A DNA stretch of 64,000 nt. It comes from WHTK01 sp965197795 (GTDB lineage: Bacteria > Chloroflexota > Dehalococcoidia > DSTF01 > WHTK01). Below the pieces are notes generated by a model. The model was not told the DNA's origin, searched no databases, and saw nothing but the letters and a program-made list of their open reading frames with translations. Position numbers and translations under genes: made by a program. This document shows positions 55,798 to 64,000 of the stretch, piece after piece. The stretch spans positions 2,852,001 through 2,916,000 of the forward strand of contig OZ240228.1 in NCBI GenBank assembly GCA_965197795.1, written 5' to 3'. Within the stretch, counting starts at the first letter, position 1. Every line of letters starts with the position of its first letter.

Positions 55798-56741
55798 TGA
55801 TTATTGTCACGGGTGGCATGGGCTTTATCGGCATGCACACGGTACGGGCGCTGCGGAACGCCGGGGAGAGCGTCGTCCCGACGTCTCACAGGGCCTGGCG
55901 TATCCCTGAGATCTGGCAGGATGAAGTGGGCAAGCGGGTGTTCCCGGAGATGTTGGACGTAAACAGCGCCCACGACGCCACAGAGCTCGCCCGCAAGCAC
56001 AAGCCGAAAGCGATCATTCACCTCGCCGGCCCGCCCTTCGCCGGGACGACCCCGGCCGGTGACTACGCCACCAACATGATGGGGCTGCTCAACCTCCTGG
56101 AGGCCGCGCGGGTCAACGAGGTGGGACGATTCGTTTACGCGAGCTCCAACTCGGTGTACGGCGGCATCAGCGCAGGTCCCTACCATGAGGAGATGATGTT
56201 TCCACCCAGCTCGACCAACGCGATCAGCGCCTACAAGAAGGCCGCGGAAATCGTGATGTTTCATTACGCCGATAGAGCAGGGCTCAGCGTCGCAGCGTTG
56301 CGTCCGCCGGCGGTGTACGGACCGATGTACTACTCGCTGTTCAACGTGATGAGCCGGGTGTGTCACGCCGCGGTGAAGGGTACGGAGCCAGATTACGGCC
56401 CCGCGGGCGTTCCCTACGAAGGCGACCACCAGGACATGGCTTACGTAAAAGACGTTGCCGAGATATTCACAAGGGCAGCCCTGCAGCCGGAGCTAAAGCA
56501 CCGAATATACAACTGCGGCTCGGGCCAACCCGCGACCATCGGGCAGCTGATAAACGCGGCGAAGGCCGTCGTTCCCGATGCCAGGCTGGCCGCCGGCTCG
56601 GCGCCGGGGCCGAACAGCCGCGGCGAGGACAACTATCTGAGCATGGCCCGCGTCAAAGAGGACCTCGGCTACGTTCCGCAGTACGACGTGACACGCGGCA
56701 TCACCGAATACATCGAGTGGCTGCAGTCACACCCGCTATAG
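55797..56741 (+). CDS. NAD-dependent epimerase/dehydratase-family (extended SDR) protein
   Basis: 314-residue extended SDR: cofactor loop TGGMGFIG (5-12), SSNSVYG (116-122), RPPAVYGP near 170. The usual Y-x3-K pair is altered: counting back from Glu151, Lys147 is in place but the tyrosine position is Ile143 (NAISAYKKAAE), with a Tyr at 146 instead. It may use another residue or act as a binding/reductase protein. GAGGAGG precedes the ATG. Substrate unknown; not obviously in a sugar locus. Confidence 0.85.
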   Translation: MIIVTGGMGFIGMHTVRALRNAGESVVPTSHRAWRIPEIWQDEVGKRVFPEMLDVNSAHDATELARKHKPKAIIHLAGPPFAGTTPAGDYATNMMGLLNLLEAARVNEVGRFVYASSNSVYGGISAGPYHEEMMFPPSSTNAISAYKKAAEIVMFHYADRAGLSVAALRPPAVYGPMYYSLFNVMSRVCHAAVKGTEPDYGPAGVPYEGDHQDMAYVKDVAEIFTRAALQPELKHRIYNCGSGQPATIGQLINAAKAVVPDARLAAGSAPGPNSRGEDNYLSMARVKEDLGYVPQYDVTRGITEYIEWLQSHPL

Positions 56742-56780
56742 GACGCACTACGGCCGTGGGGTCATGCTGGAAGCGTCCCT

Positions 56781-58454
56781 CTAACTGACGGTCAGTTCCG
56801 GCAGGCTGGAGGCCGGCACGGGCTGCCCGGAGAAGCTAAACCCCTCGTAGCCCTTGGCGGCAATCTCGTTGCACAAGCGGGAGTACGTGTGCACGCCGCC
56901 GACGTACGGCATGAAGATACGCGGCTTGCCGGGAATGTTGGCGCCCATGTACCAGGAGTTCGCCCGCGGGTAGAGCGTGGAGTTGGCCACTTCATCGTTA
57001 TGCGTAACCCAGTGGTCTTCCGCCTCCTGGTCGGCGTCAACGCGCGTGTGGCCCTGGCTCTGCATGTGCTTGAGGCAACCAGTGATGAAGTTCACGTGCT
57101 GTTCGATGGAGAGGATCATCTGGCTCTTGACTCCGGGGCTTTGCGGACCCGTGACCATGAAGAGGTTCGGAAAGCCGGCCATCATGATACCGAGATAGGT
57201 GTGGGGGCCGTCGGCCCACTTGCTCTGAATATCGGCTCCACCGTCGGTGCGGATGTCGATTTCGCGCAGCGCTCCCGTCATGGCGTCGAAGCCCGTCGCG
57301 AAGACGATGGCGTCCAGCTCGTAGCTCGCCTCGGCGGTTTGCAGCCCGGTCGGCGTAACGCATTCGATCGGCGCGCTGCGGGCGTCGACCAGCGTCAGGT
57401 TGTCCTGATTGAAGACCTCGTAGTAGTTCGTGTCGAGGATCAAGCGCTTCGTGCCGATGGGATGGTCCGTCGGGCACAGTAGCTCGGCCGTGCGGGGATC
57501 GTTGACCGTCTCTCGAATCCGCTTGCGGACGAACTCGGCAGCGGTTTCGTTGGCTTCCGCGTTGAGCAGAAGATCCGTGTAGCTGTAGAGGAAGCTGATG
57601 CTCCCACCCTGCTGCCATTTGGCCGCATAGGTGGCTTCCCGTTCTTCCGGTGTCGCCTCGAGCGCGCTCTGGGCCGGAGCAGGGTGGCCGGCGATGCCAA
57701 ACGGCGTGTCGTAAGCGGCTTTGCGCCGCTCGCGGTACTCCGCCTTGTGATTTCGCTCTCGCTCCGGGTCCATCGGGTTGTTTCGCGCCGGCAGGATATA
57801 GTTCGCGGTGCGCTGGAAAACATGCAGGTGCTTGGCCTGCCGGGCAATGTGCGGAATGCTCTGCACCCCCGACGACCCGGTGCCGATGATGCCAACTCGC
57901 TTGCCGCTGAAATCGACGCCCTCGTGCGGCCAGAGGCCGGTGTGATACCACTCGCCCCGGAAGCTGGAAAGGCCCGCCAGGTCGGGTACCCGCGGGGTCG
58001 AAAGGTTTCCCGTCGCCATCACAACGTACGGCGCACTCAGGCTGTCCCCTTTGTCGGTCGTGATCTTCCACAGGTTGCTTGCGCTGTCGAACAGGGCGGT
58101 CGCCACGCGGGTGTCGAAGGTGATGTCCTTGCGAAGGTCGAAGCGGTCCGTGACGTGCTCGAGATACTCGAGGATCTGCGGCTGCGTACCGTAGCGGTCC
58201 GGCCACTTCCAGTCCTGCTCCAGCTCCGGTGAGAAAGAGAACGAGTACTCCAGGCTCTCGATATCGCAGCGACAGCCTGGATAACGGTTCCAGAACCAGG
58301 TGCCGCCGGGCCCGCTGGCCGCCTCGAAGGCGTGCGCCTTGAGACCCAACTCCCGCATCTTGTAAAGCGTGTAGAGTCCGGCGATGCCACCTCCGACGAC
58401 GATCACATCGAGATCGGCATCGGGCGCGTTGCGGGCGGACGAGTCAGAGTTCAT
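56781..58454 (-). CDS. flavin-containing (Baeyer-Villiger-type) monooxygenase
   Basis: 557-residue FAD/NADPH enzyme: first GGGIAG (21-26), the Baeyer-Villiger fingerprint FRGEWYHTGLWP (165-176), second GTGSSG (191-196). Related to cyclohexanone and phenylacetone monooxygenases, turning ketones into esters or lactones, which the many hydrolases nearby could then open. GGAGGAAAT lies upstream of the ATG. Confidence 0.93.
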   Translation of the reverse strand: MNSDSSARNAPDADLDVIVVGGGIAGLYTLYKMRELGLKAHAFEAASGPGGTWFWNRYPGCRCDIESLEYSFSFSPELEQDWKWPDRYGTQPQILEYLEHVTDRFDLRKDITFDTRVATALFDSASNLWKITTDKGDSLSAPYVVMATGNLSTPRVPDLAGLSSFRGEWYHTGLWPHEGVDFSGKRVGIIGTGSSGVQSIPHIARQAKHLHVFQRTANYILPARNNPMDPERERNHKAEYRERRKAAYDTPFGIAGHPAPAQSALEATPEEREATYAAKWQQGGSISFLYSYTDLLLNAEANETAAEFVRKRIRETVNDPRTAELLCPTDHPIGTKRLILDTNYYEVFNQDNLTLVDARSAPIECVTPTGLQTAEASYELDAIVFATGFDAMTGALREIDIRTDGGADIQSKWADGPHTYLGIMMAGFPNLFMVTGPQSPGVKSQMILSIEQHVNFITGCLKHMQSQGHTRVDADQEAEDHWVTHNDEVANSTLYPRANSWYMGANIPGKPRIFMPYVGGVHTYSRLCNEIAAKGYEGFSFSGQPVPASSLPELTVS

Positions 58455-58709
58455 CGCTATTTCCTCCCTGGATCGTCACGCTAGGCGGGCCTGGCGGACG
58501 ACAGTCAAGAGAAATGAATGCGTCACTGATTGCGCGTTTCCATTCGTACAGTAGATCGTTGCCGGGATTACCGCTACATGGCAAGTCCGTCATCTGATTG
58601 TCTCGAGTGCTGCGCAATGCGTACATGGTGCGTTAGCATTGAGTCCACCACAATTGGATGAGCTTCGAGCAGCCGATAGCGAAAGCTCGTACAACAGGAG
58701 CAAGAACAG

Positions 58710-59945
58710 ATGCTTAGCGAGTCAGAGAACACGGCCCTGATGCAGGTTGGAGCGGGTACCTTGATGGGCGAGCTCCTACGGCGTTACTGGATGCCTGTGG
58801 CAGCGGTTGCTGAGCTAGACGACAACCCGACGAAGCCGATTCGTCTCATGGGTGAGGATCTCGTCATCTATAAGGACAAGAGCGGCACCTACGGCCTGAT
58901 TGACCTGCACTGCTCGCACCGCCGCGCCGACCTGTCCTACGGCATGGTCGAGGACTGCGGCCTGCGCTGCAACTACCACGGCTGGGCCTACGACGAATCG
59001 GGTGCCTGCATCGACCAACCGTTCGAAGAGACGGCGCACCCGGAGGCCAAGTACAAGGAACGCATCAGGATCAAGGCTTACAAGATCGAGCCCAAGGCGG
59101 GAATTCTCTGGGCCTATCTGGGACCCGATCCGGCGCCGCTGGTACCCGACTGGGAGTACTACCACGTCAACGGCTACAAGCAGGTGATCATGTCCTACAT
59201 CCCGTGCAACTGGATGCAGTGTCAGGAGAACTCGATCGACCCGGTGCACTTCGAATGGCTGCACGCGAATTGGGGTGGGCGCCTGGCCGGCAAAGAGGGC
59301 CTGTACGCGCCAAAACACCTCAAGCTGGGCTTCGACGAGTTCGAGCACGGCTTCGTCTACCGCCGTGTCAGAGAAGACACTACGGAGGAGGACTCGCTCT
59401 GGACCTCGGGTCGAGTCTGCTTCTGGCCCAACGCCTTGTTCACCGGCTTTTTCGAATATCGCGTGCCGATCGACGACTCCAACACGCTAAGCGTCGCGAT
59501 CTTCAACAACCCGGTGCCGGGCGACGAGCCGTTCGAGCAGGGACGGATCCCCTACTGGTACTCGCCGAGCAAGGATGAGAAGACCGGCCGCTGGATCACT
59601 AGCCACATCATGAACCAGGACTTCGTCGCCTGGGTCGGTCAGGGTCCCGTGGCGGACCGTACCCAGGAGCACCTCGGAGACAGCGATCGAGGCGTGATTC
59701 TGATGCGGCGCAAGATGCTCGACCAGGCCCAGCTCGTCGCCGATGGCGGTGAGCCCAAGGGACTCATTCGCGACCCGGCGAAGAACCACAGCATCCACCT
59801 GCCCCAGGTTGGCGGGGCACGAGAGGTCAACTTCGGCGATAAGGCTCCTACTGCGCCGCGCAATCGCCACCTCTACGGTCAGCCGCAGGCGGTTTTGGAC
59901 GAGATGGACCGCATCTGGGCCGAGCGAGCCAGAGCCCTGACATGA
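58710..59945 (+). CDS. Rieske 2Fe-2S ring-hydroxylating oxygenase alpha subunit (short subgroup)
   Basis: 411-residue oxygenase, sister to the one at 20018. Rieske ligands C68/H70 and C87/H90 (HCSHRRAD, CNYHGWAY). Iron triad complete: D177, H180, H185 (ENSIDPVHFEWLH). AGGAG lies upstream of the ATG. It is divergent from the Baeyer-Villiger-type monooxygenase across a 255-nt gap with promoters for both. Confidence 0.93.
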   Translation: MLSESENTALMQVGAGTLMGELLRRYWMPVAAVAELDDNPTKPIRLMGEDLVIYKDKSGTYGLIDLHCSHRRADLSYGMVEDCGLRCNYHGWAYDESGACIDQPFEETAHPEAKYKERIRIKAYKIEPKAGILWAYLGPDPAPLVPDWEYYHVNGYKQVIMSYIPCNWMQCQENSIDPVHFEWLHANWGGRLAGKEGLYAPKHLKLGFDEFEHGFVYRRVREDTTEEDSLWTSGRVCFWPNALFTGFFEYRVPIDDSNTLSVAIFNNPVPGDEPFEQGRIPYWYSPSKDEKTGRWITSHIMNQDFVAWVGQGPVADRTQEHLGDSDRGVILMRRKMLDQAQLVADGGEPKGLIRDPAKNHSIHLPQVGGAREVNFGDKAPTAPRNRHLYGQPQAVLDEMDRIWAERARALT

Positions 59946-59960
59946 TTCGCGAGGCTAGAC

Positions 59961-61043
59961 CTATACGGTCGTGTCCGCGGTCGCCCGGCGTACCTGAGGC
60001 AGAACCTCTGAAGCGAACAGGTTCATTGATCGTCTGACCTTCTCGGTTGCCATTCCGCCGAAGTTCATCCAGCAGATCAGCTCGCCCACGCCGTGGCCCT
60101 GGAGCTCGGCGACCTTGCGGCCGACGGTCTCTGGCGAGCCGATGATGAGCGGCCCATCGACGAGCTTGTCGAAATCGAGAACGGCGAGCCGCTGCCGCAT
60201 GCGCTCGGCGTCGGCGTAGGTTGCCTCCGGCAGGCCTTTGATGCCATCGGGGCGCAGAGAGCGAATGAACGCGTCTGTGTACCAGCGCTCTGCCGGCTCG
60301 GCGTCGGCCCTAGCTTCGGCATCGGTCGGCGCGACGTAGACGTGCTTGGTTACGCCCCAACGGTAGAGCAAAGCGCGGGCAACTTCGGGCGGTTGGCTGG
60401 CGGCCAGCGCCTCCGCGTAGAGCTCGCGCTGCTTCAACGTGTCCGCGAGCGGCGTTGTCAGGCCTGAGTTCAACAGCTGAAAGCCGTTGCGAGCCGTCCA
60501 GGCCACGCTTTCCGGCGAGGTCGCGGCCACCGCGACGGGTGGGTGTGGTTTGGTTAGCGGCTTCGGCAGGACAGAGATGCCGTCGAAGCTCCAATGCTTG
60601 CCACTGTGGGTCACGCTATCCTGCGTCCAGGCTTGCAGCAGGACCTCCGTGCCCTCCTCGAGGCGTGACCGGCTCGTCTGCTGGTCGACCATATGGCCGG
60701 CATACTCACGCGGCCGATTGCCTCGCCCGATGCCGACCGTGAGCCTGCCGCCGGAGAGAATGTCCAGGTTCGCCGTTTCCTCGGCCAGGTGCAGCGGGTT
60801 ATGGAAGGGCAGCACATACACCGCCATCCCGAGCTGCACTCGTCGCGTCCGGGCGGCAAGCGTCGCCAGCAGGACGCCGGGCGCCGACGAAAGGCCGTAG
60901 TCGGCGTAGTGGTGCTCGGTCAGCCAGATCGAATCGAAGCCAAGCTCCTCGCTGAGGACCATCTGCTCGACTTCTTCCAGGATGATCTCGGCTTCGCTGC
61001 GACCCGGCGGCGACTGGATGAAGAAGTAGGTGCCGACCTTCAA
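59961..61043 (-). CDS. LLM-class flavin-dependent oxidoreductase
   Basis: 360-residue luciferase-like monooxygenase: MVLSEELGFDSIWLTEHH near 28, GVLLATLAARTRRVQLG near 56, IGRGNRPREYAGH near 103 and a C-terminal IIGSPETVGRKVAEL. The long form resembles bacterial alkanal/alkane-type enzymes using FMNH2. TTG 61043 has GGGAGG 5 nt upstream. The 235-nt gap upstream (61044-61278) holds no convincing gene. Confidence 0.9.
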   Translation of the reverse strand: MKVGTYFFIQSPPGRSEAEIILEEVEQMVLSEELGFDSIWLTEHHYADYGLSSAPGVLLATLAARTRRVQLGMAVYVLPFHNPLHLAEETANLDILSGGRLTVGIGRGNRPREYAGHMVDQQTSRSRLEEGTEVLLQAWTQDSVTHSGKHWSFDGISVLPKPLTKPHPPVAVAATSPESVAWTARNGFQLLNSGLTTPLADTLKQRELYAEALAASQPPEVARALLYRWGVTKHVYVAPTDAEARADAEPAERWYTDAFIRSLRPDGIKGLPEATYADAERMRQRLAVLDFDKLVDGPLIIGSPETVGRKVAELQGHGVGELICWMNFGGMATEKVRRSMNLFASEVLPQVRRATADTTV

Positions 61044-61278
61044 CGAAGCCTCCCGTAATTAAAGCCCTTCGCCTGCCGAGTTCGCGGGCAGGTCTCATGA
61101 CCGCTATTCGCGAACCAACGTACGCAAGGATAACGTCGCATACCTCGACAAGCGAGAGCATCGTGGGCAAGATCGGCCAGCTTCTGACCGATCCGGCGGT
61201 TTAACCAGGGCGTCGCACCACGCGCGCTAGCCCGCCCAGGGCAGGGCGCGCGGCCACGGCTGCCCTTCATACGCAGCT

Positions 61279-62136
61279 TTACGGCGCGAAAAACTGGTGC
61301 AGCTTCTGATACGTCTGGTCCGGCGCTTCTTCCTGAAGCATGTGCCCGCTATCGAGGGGTTCGCCGCGCACGTCGCCGGCCCATTCGCGCCACACGGAAA
61401 GCACGTCGAACCAGTGGCCGAGGCGCCCTTTGCCGCCCCAGAGCACGAGCAGAGGACACTCGATCTTGCGAACACCCTTGTCGGCCAAGTCGAGCTGATA
61501 GTCGTATGAGGCAGCGGCGCGATAGTCCTCGCACATGGCGTGTACGGTTTCAGGATTGAGACCGCAGCGCAGATAGTCCGCCGCGACTTCCGGGTCGGCT
61601 CCCGGTCGCGGCGGCCAGCGGTAGAAGGAGTCCGGATATGCCTCGATAAACTTCTCAGGCAGGGGCGCAGGTTGAGCCAGAAAGAAGAAATGCCAGGACC
61701 CGAGCGCGTAGGCCATATCGACTCGCTGGAAGGTGTCGCCCGTCGGAACGATATCCATGACGGCGAGCCGTGACACTTTCTCCGGATGGTCCAGGGCCAG
61801 GCGGTAGCCGACCCGCCCGCCTCGATCGTGACCTGCCAGCGAGAACTGCTCGAAACCGAATCGAGCCATCAATTGCACCATGTCACGCGCCATCGCCCGC
61901 TTCGAGTACGGTTCGTGGTCCGGCGTCGTCGGCGGCTTTGAACTTTCGCCGTAGCCGCGCAGGTCGGGGGCGATCACCGTGAAGTCGCGAGCCAGCATCG
62001 GGGCCACCCTGTACCACGTGACGTGTGTCTGTGGCGCGCCGTGGAGGAGCAGAAGCGGTGGCCCGGACCCACCGTGGGTGACTCTCAGCGTAGCCTCATC
62101 GAGGCCGATCATCTCAGTCTGAAATCCCTCAAACAC
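61279..62136 (-). CDS. alpha/beta hydrolase, fluoroacetate/haloacetate dehalogenase-like
   Basis: 285 residues resembling bacterial fluoroacetate dehalogenase. Nucleophile D104 and carboxylate-binding R105 and R108 (GHDRGGR), acid D128 (AVMDIVPT), halide-site H149 and base H265 (SGHMLQEEAPD). The halide-site Trp that normally follows the His is Phe150 (SWHFFF), so fluoride chemistry may differ; Trp174 may match another halide ligand. GTG 62136 (AAGGGG upstream) is chosen because it matches the family N-terminus (VFEGFQTE). Confidence 0.85.
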   Translation of the reverse strand: MFEGFQTEMIGLDEATLRVTHGGSGPPLLLLHGAPQTHVTWYRVAPMLARDFTVIAPDLRGYGESSKPPTTPDHEPYSKRAMARDMVQLMARFGFEQFSLAGHDRGGRVGYRLALDHPEKVSRLAVMDIVPTGDTFQRVDMAYALGSWHFFFLAQPAPLPEKFIEAYPDSFYRWPPRPGADPEVAADYLRCGLNPETVHAMCEDYRAAASYDYQLDLADKGVRKIECPLLVLWGGKGRLGHWFDVLSVWREWAGDVRGEPLDSGHMLQEEAPDQTYQKLHQFFAP

Positions 62137-62173
62137 CGCTTGATGCCCCCTTCTCGGCTGCCAGCCGATCACT

Positions 62174-63178
62174 TTAACGTCTGAAGTACGGCAGGACCTG
62201 GCTGCCAATCAGCTCGATTCCTCCGATAGGGTCGAGCCCATGCGGGCGAACCGAAATCGACTCGACTCGCCCCCGCCGCGAGGCAGGACTCGACCTGGCG
62301 AATGACGTCTGCTGCAGTCCCGGCGAAGGCGAACCGCGCCAGAAGCGCGTCGGGGATGGCACGAGAGGCGGCTTCCATGTCGCCTCTCCTCGCGGCATCG
62401 CTGACCGCCGCGATGGCGTCCGGGAAGGCCTCGGCGGCCGGGGTGTCCAGCCGTCCGATGACCGGAATGTAGGTCGCCGCACGCCGCCGGGCCTCCTCGA
62501 CGGCGACCTTGCGATCCTCGTCGACGATCGTAACCGCGCCCAGCACGACACCGATGCTTGTGGGATCGCGTTGCCCTTGCAACGCGCCGGGAGCGATGCG
62601 TTCCCTGGCTAACGTCGCCATCTCAGGCGCAGCTGTGCCGCCTACCTTGACTTCGTCCGCGATTTCGCCGGCGAGGTGCAGCATCCGCTCGCCCCAACCG
62701 CCGATCATCAGAGAAGGTCTGTTGTCGGTCACCTGGTAGTTGAGGCGAAAGCCCGGAGCAACTGAGTAGTGGCGGCCTTCGAATCCGTTCGTATTGCACT
62801 CGATGAGGTACTCGATAACAGAGGCAGCCTCGGCGACCTGCCGCACGGTGGCCGGCCTCAGCCCAACCTGGTCAAGCCACGCGCCGGCCGCCAAACCGAT
62901 GAACACGGGCCCGCTGCGCATCGCACCGAGTGCGGCCATCAGGCGACCACGCCGTCCCAGGAGGCGTACTTCGGTACGGCCAGACAGGCGAGGCCTAGCC
63001 TCGCGGTCTTGTCGCGCTCCGCCAGCGCAAGCAGAAGCGGTGCCGGTGGCGGATCGCCGAGGTCGTCCCAGACCCTCAGAGCTGGGAACTCGAACCTGGC
63101 GGCGGCCGCGGCGAGGCGCTGGATGCGGTCCGGATCGACCTCGGCACGGAACGAGAGGCCGACGGCTGCTGAGGTCAT
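62174..63178 (-). CDS. LLM-class oxidoreductase with two frameshifts
   Basis: Three frame segments make one luciferase-like protein of about 333 residues: MTSAAVGLSFRAEV to YASWDGVVA (63178-62940); ALMAALGAMRSGPVFIG to ASRVDFGSP (62940 to about 62250); HGLDPIGGIELIGSQ to the stop at 62174. The first break needs one extra C in the CC at about 62941; the second needs one C removed from a CCC near 62245. Both are homopolymer indels of opposite sign. Its ATG overlaps the upstream stop (ATGA). Confidence 0.7.
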
Positions 63179-63516
63179 CCGATACCAGACTCGGAGTTGG
63201 GGGCTTCGCGCGGGAACGAGGTCCTGCCGGTGCGTTTGATTCGGAAGACGGCGCCGCAGGCCGCATCCGGGCAAGCGATTTCCGTATCCGCGCCCATCCA
63301 GTCTCCGTCTATTGCAGTCCGTTGCTTGGCCGGCAGCAAGGGCAATAGCGAAGCGAGCGCATACAACGAGAAGGAGGTCGGGCGGTCGAAGACGAGGTTC
63401 TCACCGACGACCCTGAACGCCGTCCCCGCCTCGTGACTGCAAGTGAAGGAGCGACCTTCCCTGCACCACACCTCGACGTTCAGATCGAAGAACTCGACAT
63501 CAGGATTCCCGGCCAT
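63175..63516 (-). CDS. TIGR04076-family protein
   Basis: 113 residues with the family pattern: CSHEAGTAF (about 26-34), FSLYALASLLPLL near 50, and a C-terminal IACPDAACGAVFRI. Function of the family is unknown; the cysteines could bind metal. Start 63516 (MAGNPDVEFF) has GGGGGTG upstream. It is co-translated with the downstream LLM gene. Confidence 0.75.
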   Translation of the reverse strand: MAGNPDVEFFDLNVEVWCREGRSFTCSHEAGTAFRVVGENLVFDRPTSFSLYALASLLPLLPAKQRTAIDGDWMGADTEIACPDAACGAVFRIKRTGRTSFPREAPNSESGIG

Positions 63517-63573
63517 GGACACCCCCACAGAATGCAATCTGGCATCCCGTAGCTTAGCGTCTCGGGCCCTGGC

Positions 63574-64000
63574 TCACTCCTCGGCCGCGTTGTGCTCCCG
63601 GATACGGCGATCAACCGTCGAGGCCAGCAGTTCCGGAGCATGGACGATCCAATCGTGCGGCAGTAGACTGTTATGCAGGCCCAGCAGGGTGAATGAATTC
63701 GCCACGCCAATCACATTCATCCCGGCAGCGAGGCCGGCCTCCACCCCAGGCGGTGAGTCTTCGATGACCAGGCAATGGGCGGGGTCGACGCCAAGCCTGG
63801 ACGCCGTGGTCAAGTAGATTTCCGGGTCGGGCTTGCCGTGCGTCACTTGATCCAGACCAACCACAGAGGCGAAGCTCTCGGTCAGATTCAGGGCTCGCAG
63901 CACTCGCTCGGCTTCCGCCGTACGCGATGAAGTAGCCAGGCCGATCTGGCACCCGTTTGAGTGGGCAGCGTTGACCAGGGCAACGGTATGAGGCCACTGA
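63574..64000 (-). CDS. HAD hydrolase, beta-phosphoglucomutase-like, partial
   Basis: C-terminal 141 residues of a HAD superfamily IA phosphatase/mutase; the N-terminus with motif I is off the window. Visible: motif II IGLATSSRTAEAERVL, motif III Lys in VTHGKPDPEIYL, and motif IV VIEDSPPGVEAGLAAG. The HGKPDP and EDSPPGV motifs are typical of the beta-phosphoglucomutase/YcjU branch. Confidence 0.9.
   Translation of the reverse strand, partial: QWPHTVALVNAAHSNGCQIGLATSSRTAEAERVLRALNLTESFASVVGLDQVTHGKPDPEIYLTTASRLGVDPAHCLVIEDSPPGVEAGLAAGMNVIGVANSFTLLGLHNSLLPHDWIVHAPELLASTVDRRIREHNAAEE

Noticed and set aside
58455..58709. Possible small gene between the Baeyer-Villiger-type and Rieske genes
   Set aside because: Only short frames with poor composition; the gap is best read as a divergent promoter region.
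61040..61270. Minus-strand 76-codon frame in the gap before the LLM gene
   Set aside because: Arg/Gly/Pro-rich, no Shine-Dalgarno, no recognisable pattern; the 235-nt gap seems non-coding.
62936..62944. TGA in the LLM gene as another selenocysteine codon
   Set aside because: Sequence after the TGA in the same frame has no family similarity; the homologous protein continues one base away, so this is a frameshift.

Overview
The window is about 64 kb of GC-rich bacterial chromosome. There are no rRNA or tRNA genes, insertion sequences, phage genes or CRISPR arrays that I can see. Gene content points to a free-living Chloroflexota of the Dehalococcoidia/SAR202 kind: six orphan Rieske oxygenase alpha subunits, three luciferase-like flavin oxidoreductases, F420 biosynthesis genes, and many hydrolases of recalcitrant organic matter. 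This placement is inferred from gene content, not from a marker phylogeny. Start codons are often GTG or TTG, and several genes look leaderless, with a -10-like TANNNT hexamer 6-8 nt before the start codon and no Shine-Dalgarno.

Layout. (1) 1-4.6 kb is a nitrogen-assimilation island: an atypical OmpR-type GlnR-like regulator, amtB, a PII gene and a type II glutamine synthetase on the minus strand, with a divergent type I glutamine synthetase. Both control regions carry 11-bp-phased GTnAC/GAAAC-like pentamers resembling the GlnR box known from Actinobacteria. (2) 4.7-20 kb is mostly housekeeping: a frameshifted acidic surface protein, GAPDH, HNH nuclease, enolase, a LOG-like protein, PdxS, a membrane-anchored EEP phosphatase, RecJ, cold-shock protein, MoaC, a DUF2235 hydrolase, a VOC protein, a group II truncated haemoglobin and a D,D-carboxypeptidase. 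On the minus strand lies a DsbA/FrnE-like gene whose first active-site Cys codon is UGA, followed by a SECIS-like hairpin: a strong candidate selenoprotein. (3) 20-30 kb holds two Rieske oxygenases, a PurO-type IMP cyclohydrolase, a lipoprotein, cofC, cofD, an FbiB-C-like nitroreductase, a deletion scar, a glycosyltransferase and a nucleoside phosphorylase. (4) 30-48 kb holds a frameshifted sensor kinase, an aldo/keto reductase, MarR, a Rieske oxygenase with a signal-less binding protein, a SagB-type protein, an aminotransferase/SDR pair, a LigJ-like hydratase, alpha/beta hydrolases, a CMD protein, TypA, a cupin and an MFS transporter. (5) 47-64 kb is a catabolic region: three flavin/F420-type oxidoreductases, a gamma-glutamyltransferase-like enzyme, three Rieske oxygenases, an alcohol dehydrogenase, a Baeyer-Villiger-type monooxygenase and a fluoroacetate-dehalogenase-like hydrolase.

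How they fit together. The catabolic genes look like a loose collection of oxygenases, dehydrogenases, hydrolases and one aromatic meta-cleavage enzyme (LigJ type), not one linear pathway. No ferredoxin or reductase partner for the oxygenases is present. F420 made with CofC/CofD could serve the luciferase-like enzymes. Several genes (surface protein, VOC, sensor kinase, one luciferase-like gene) carry single-base frameshifts, mostly beside short homopolymers; these may be assembly errors rather than real decay.
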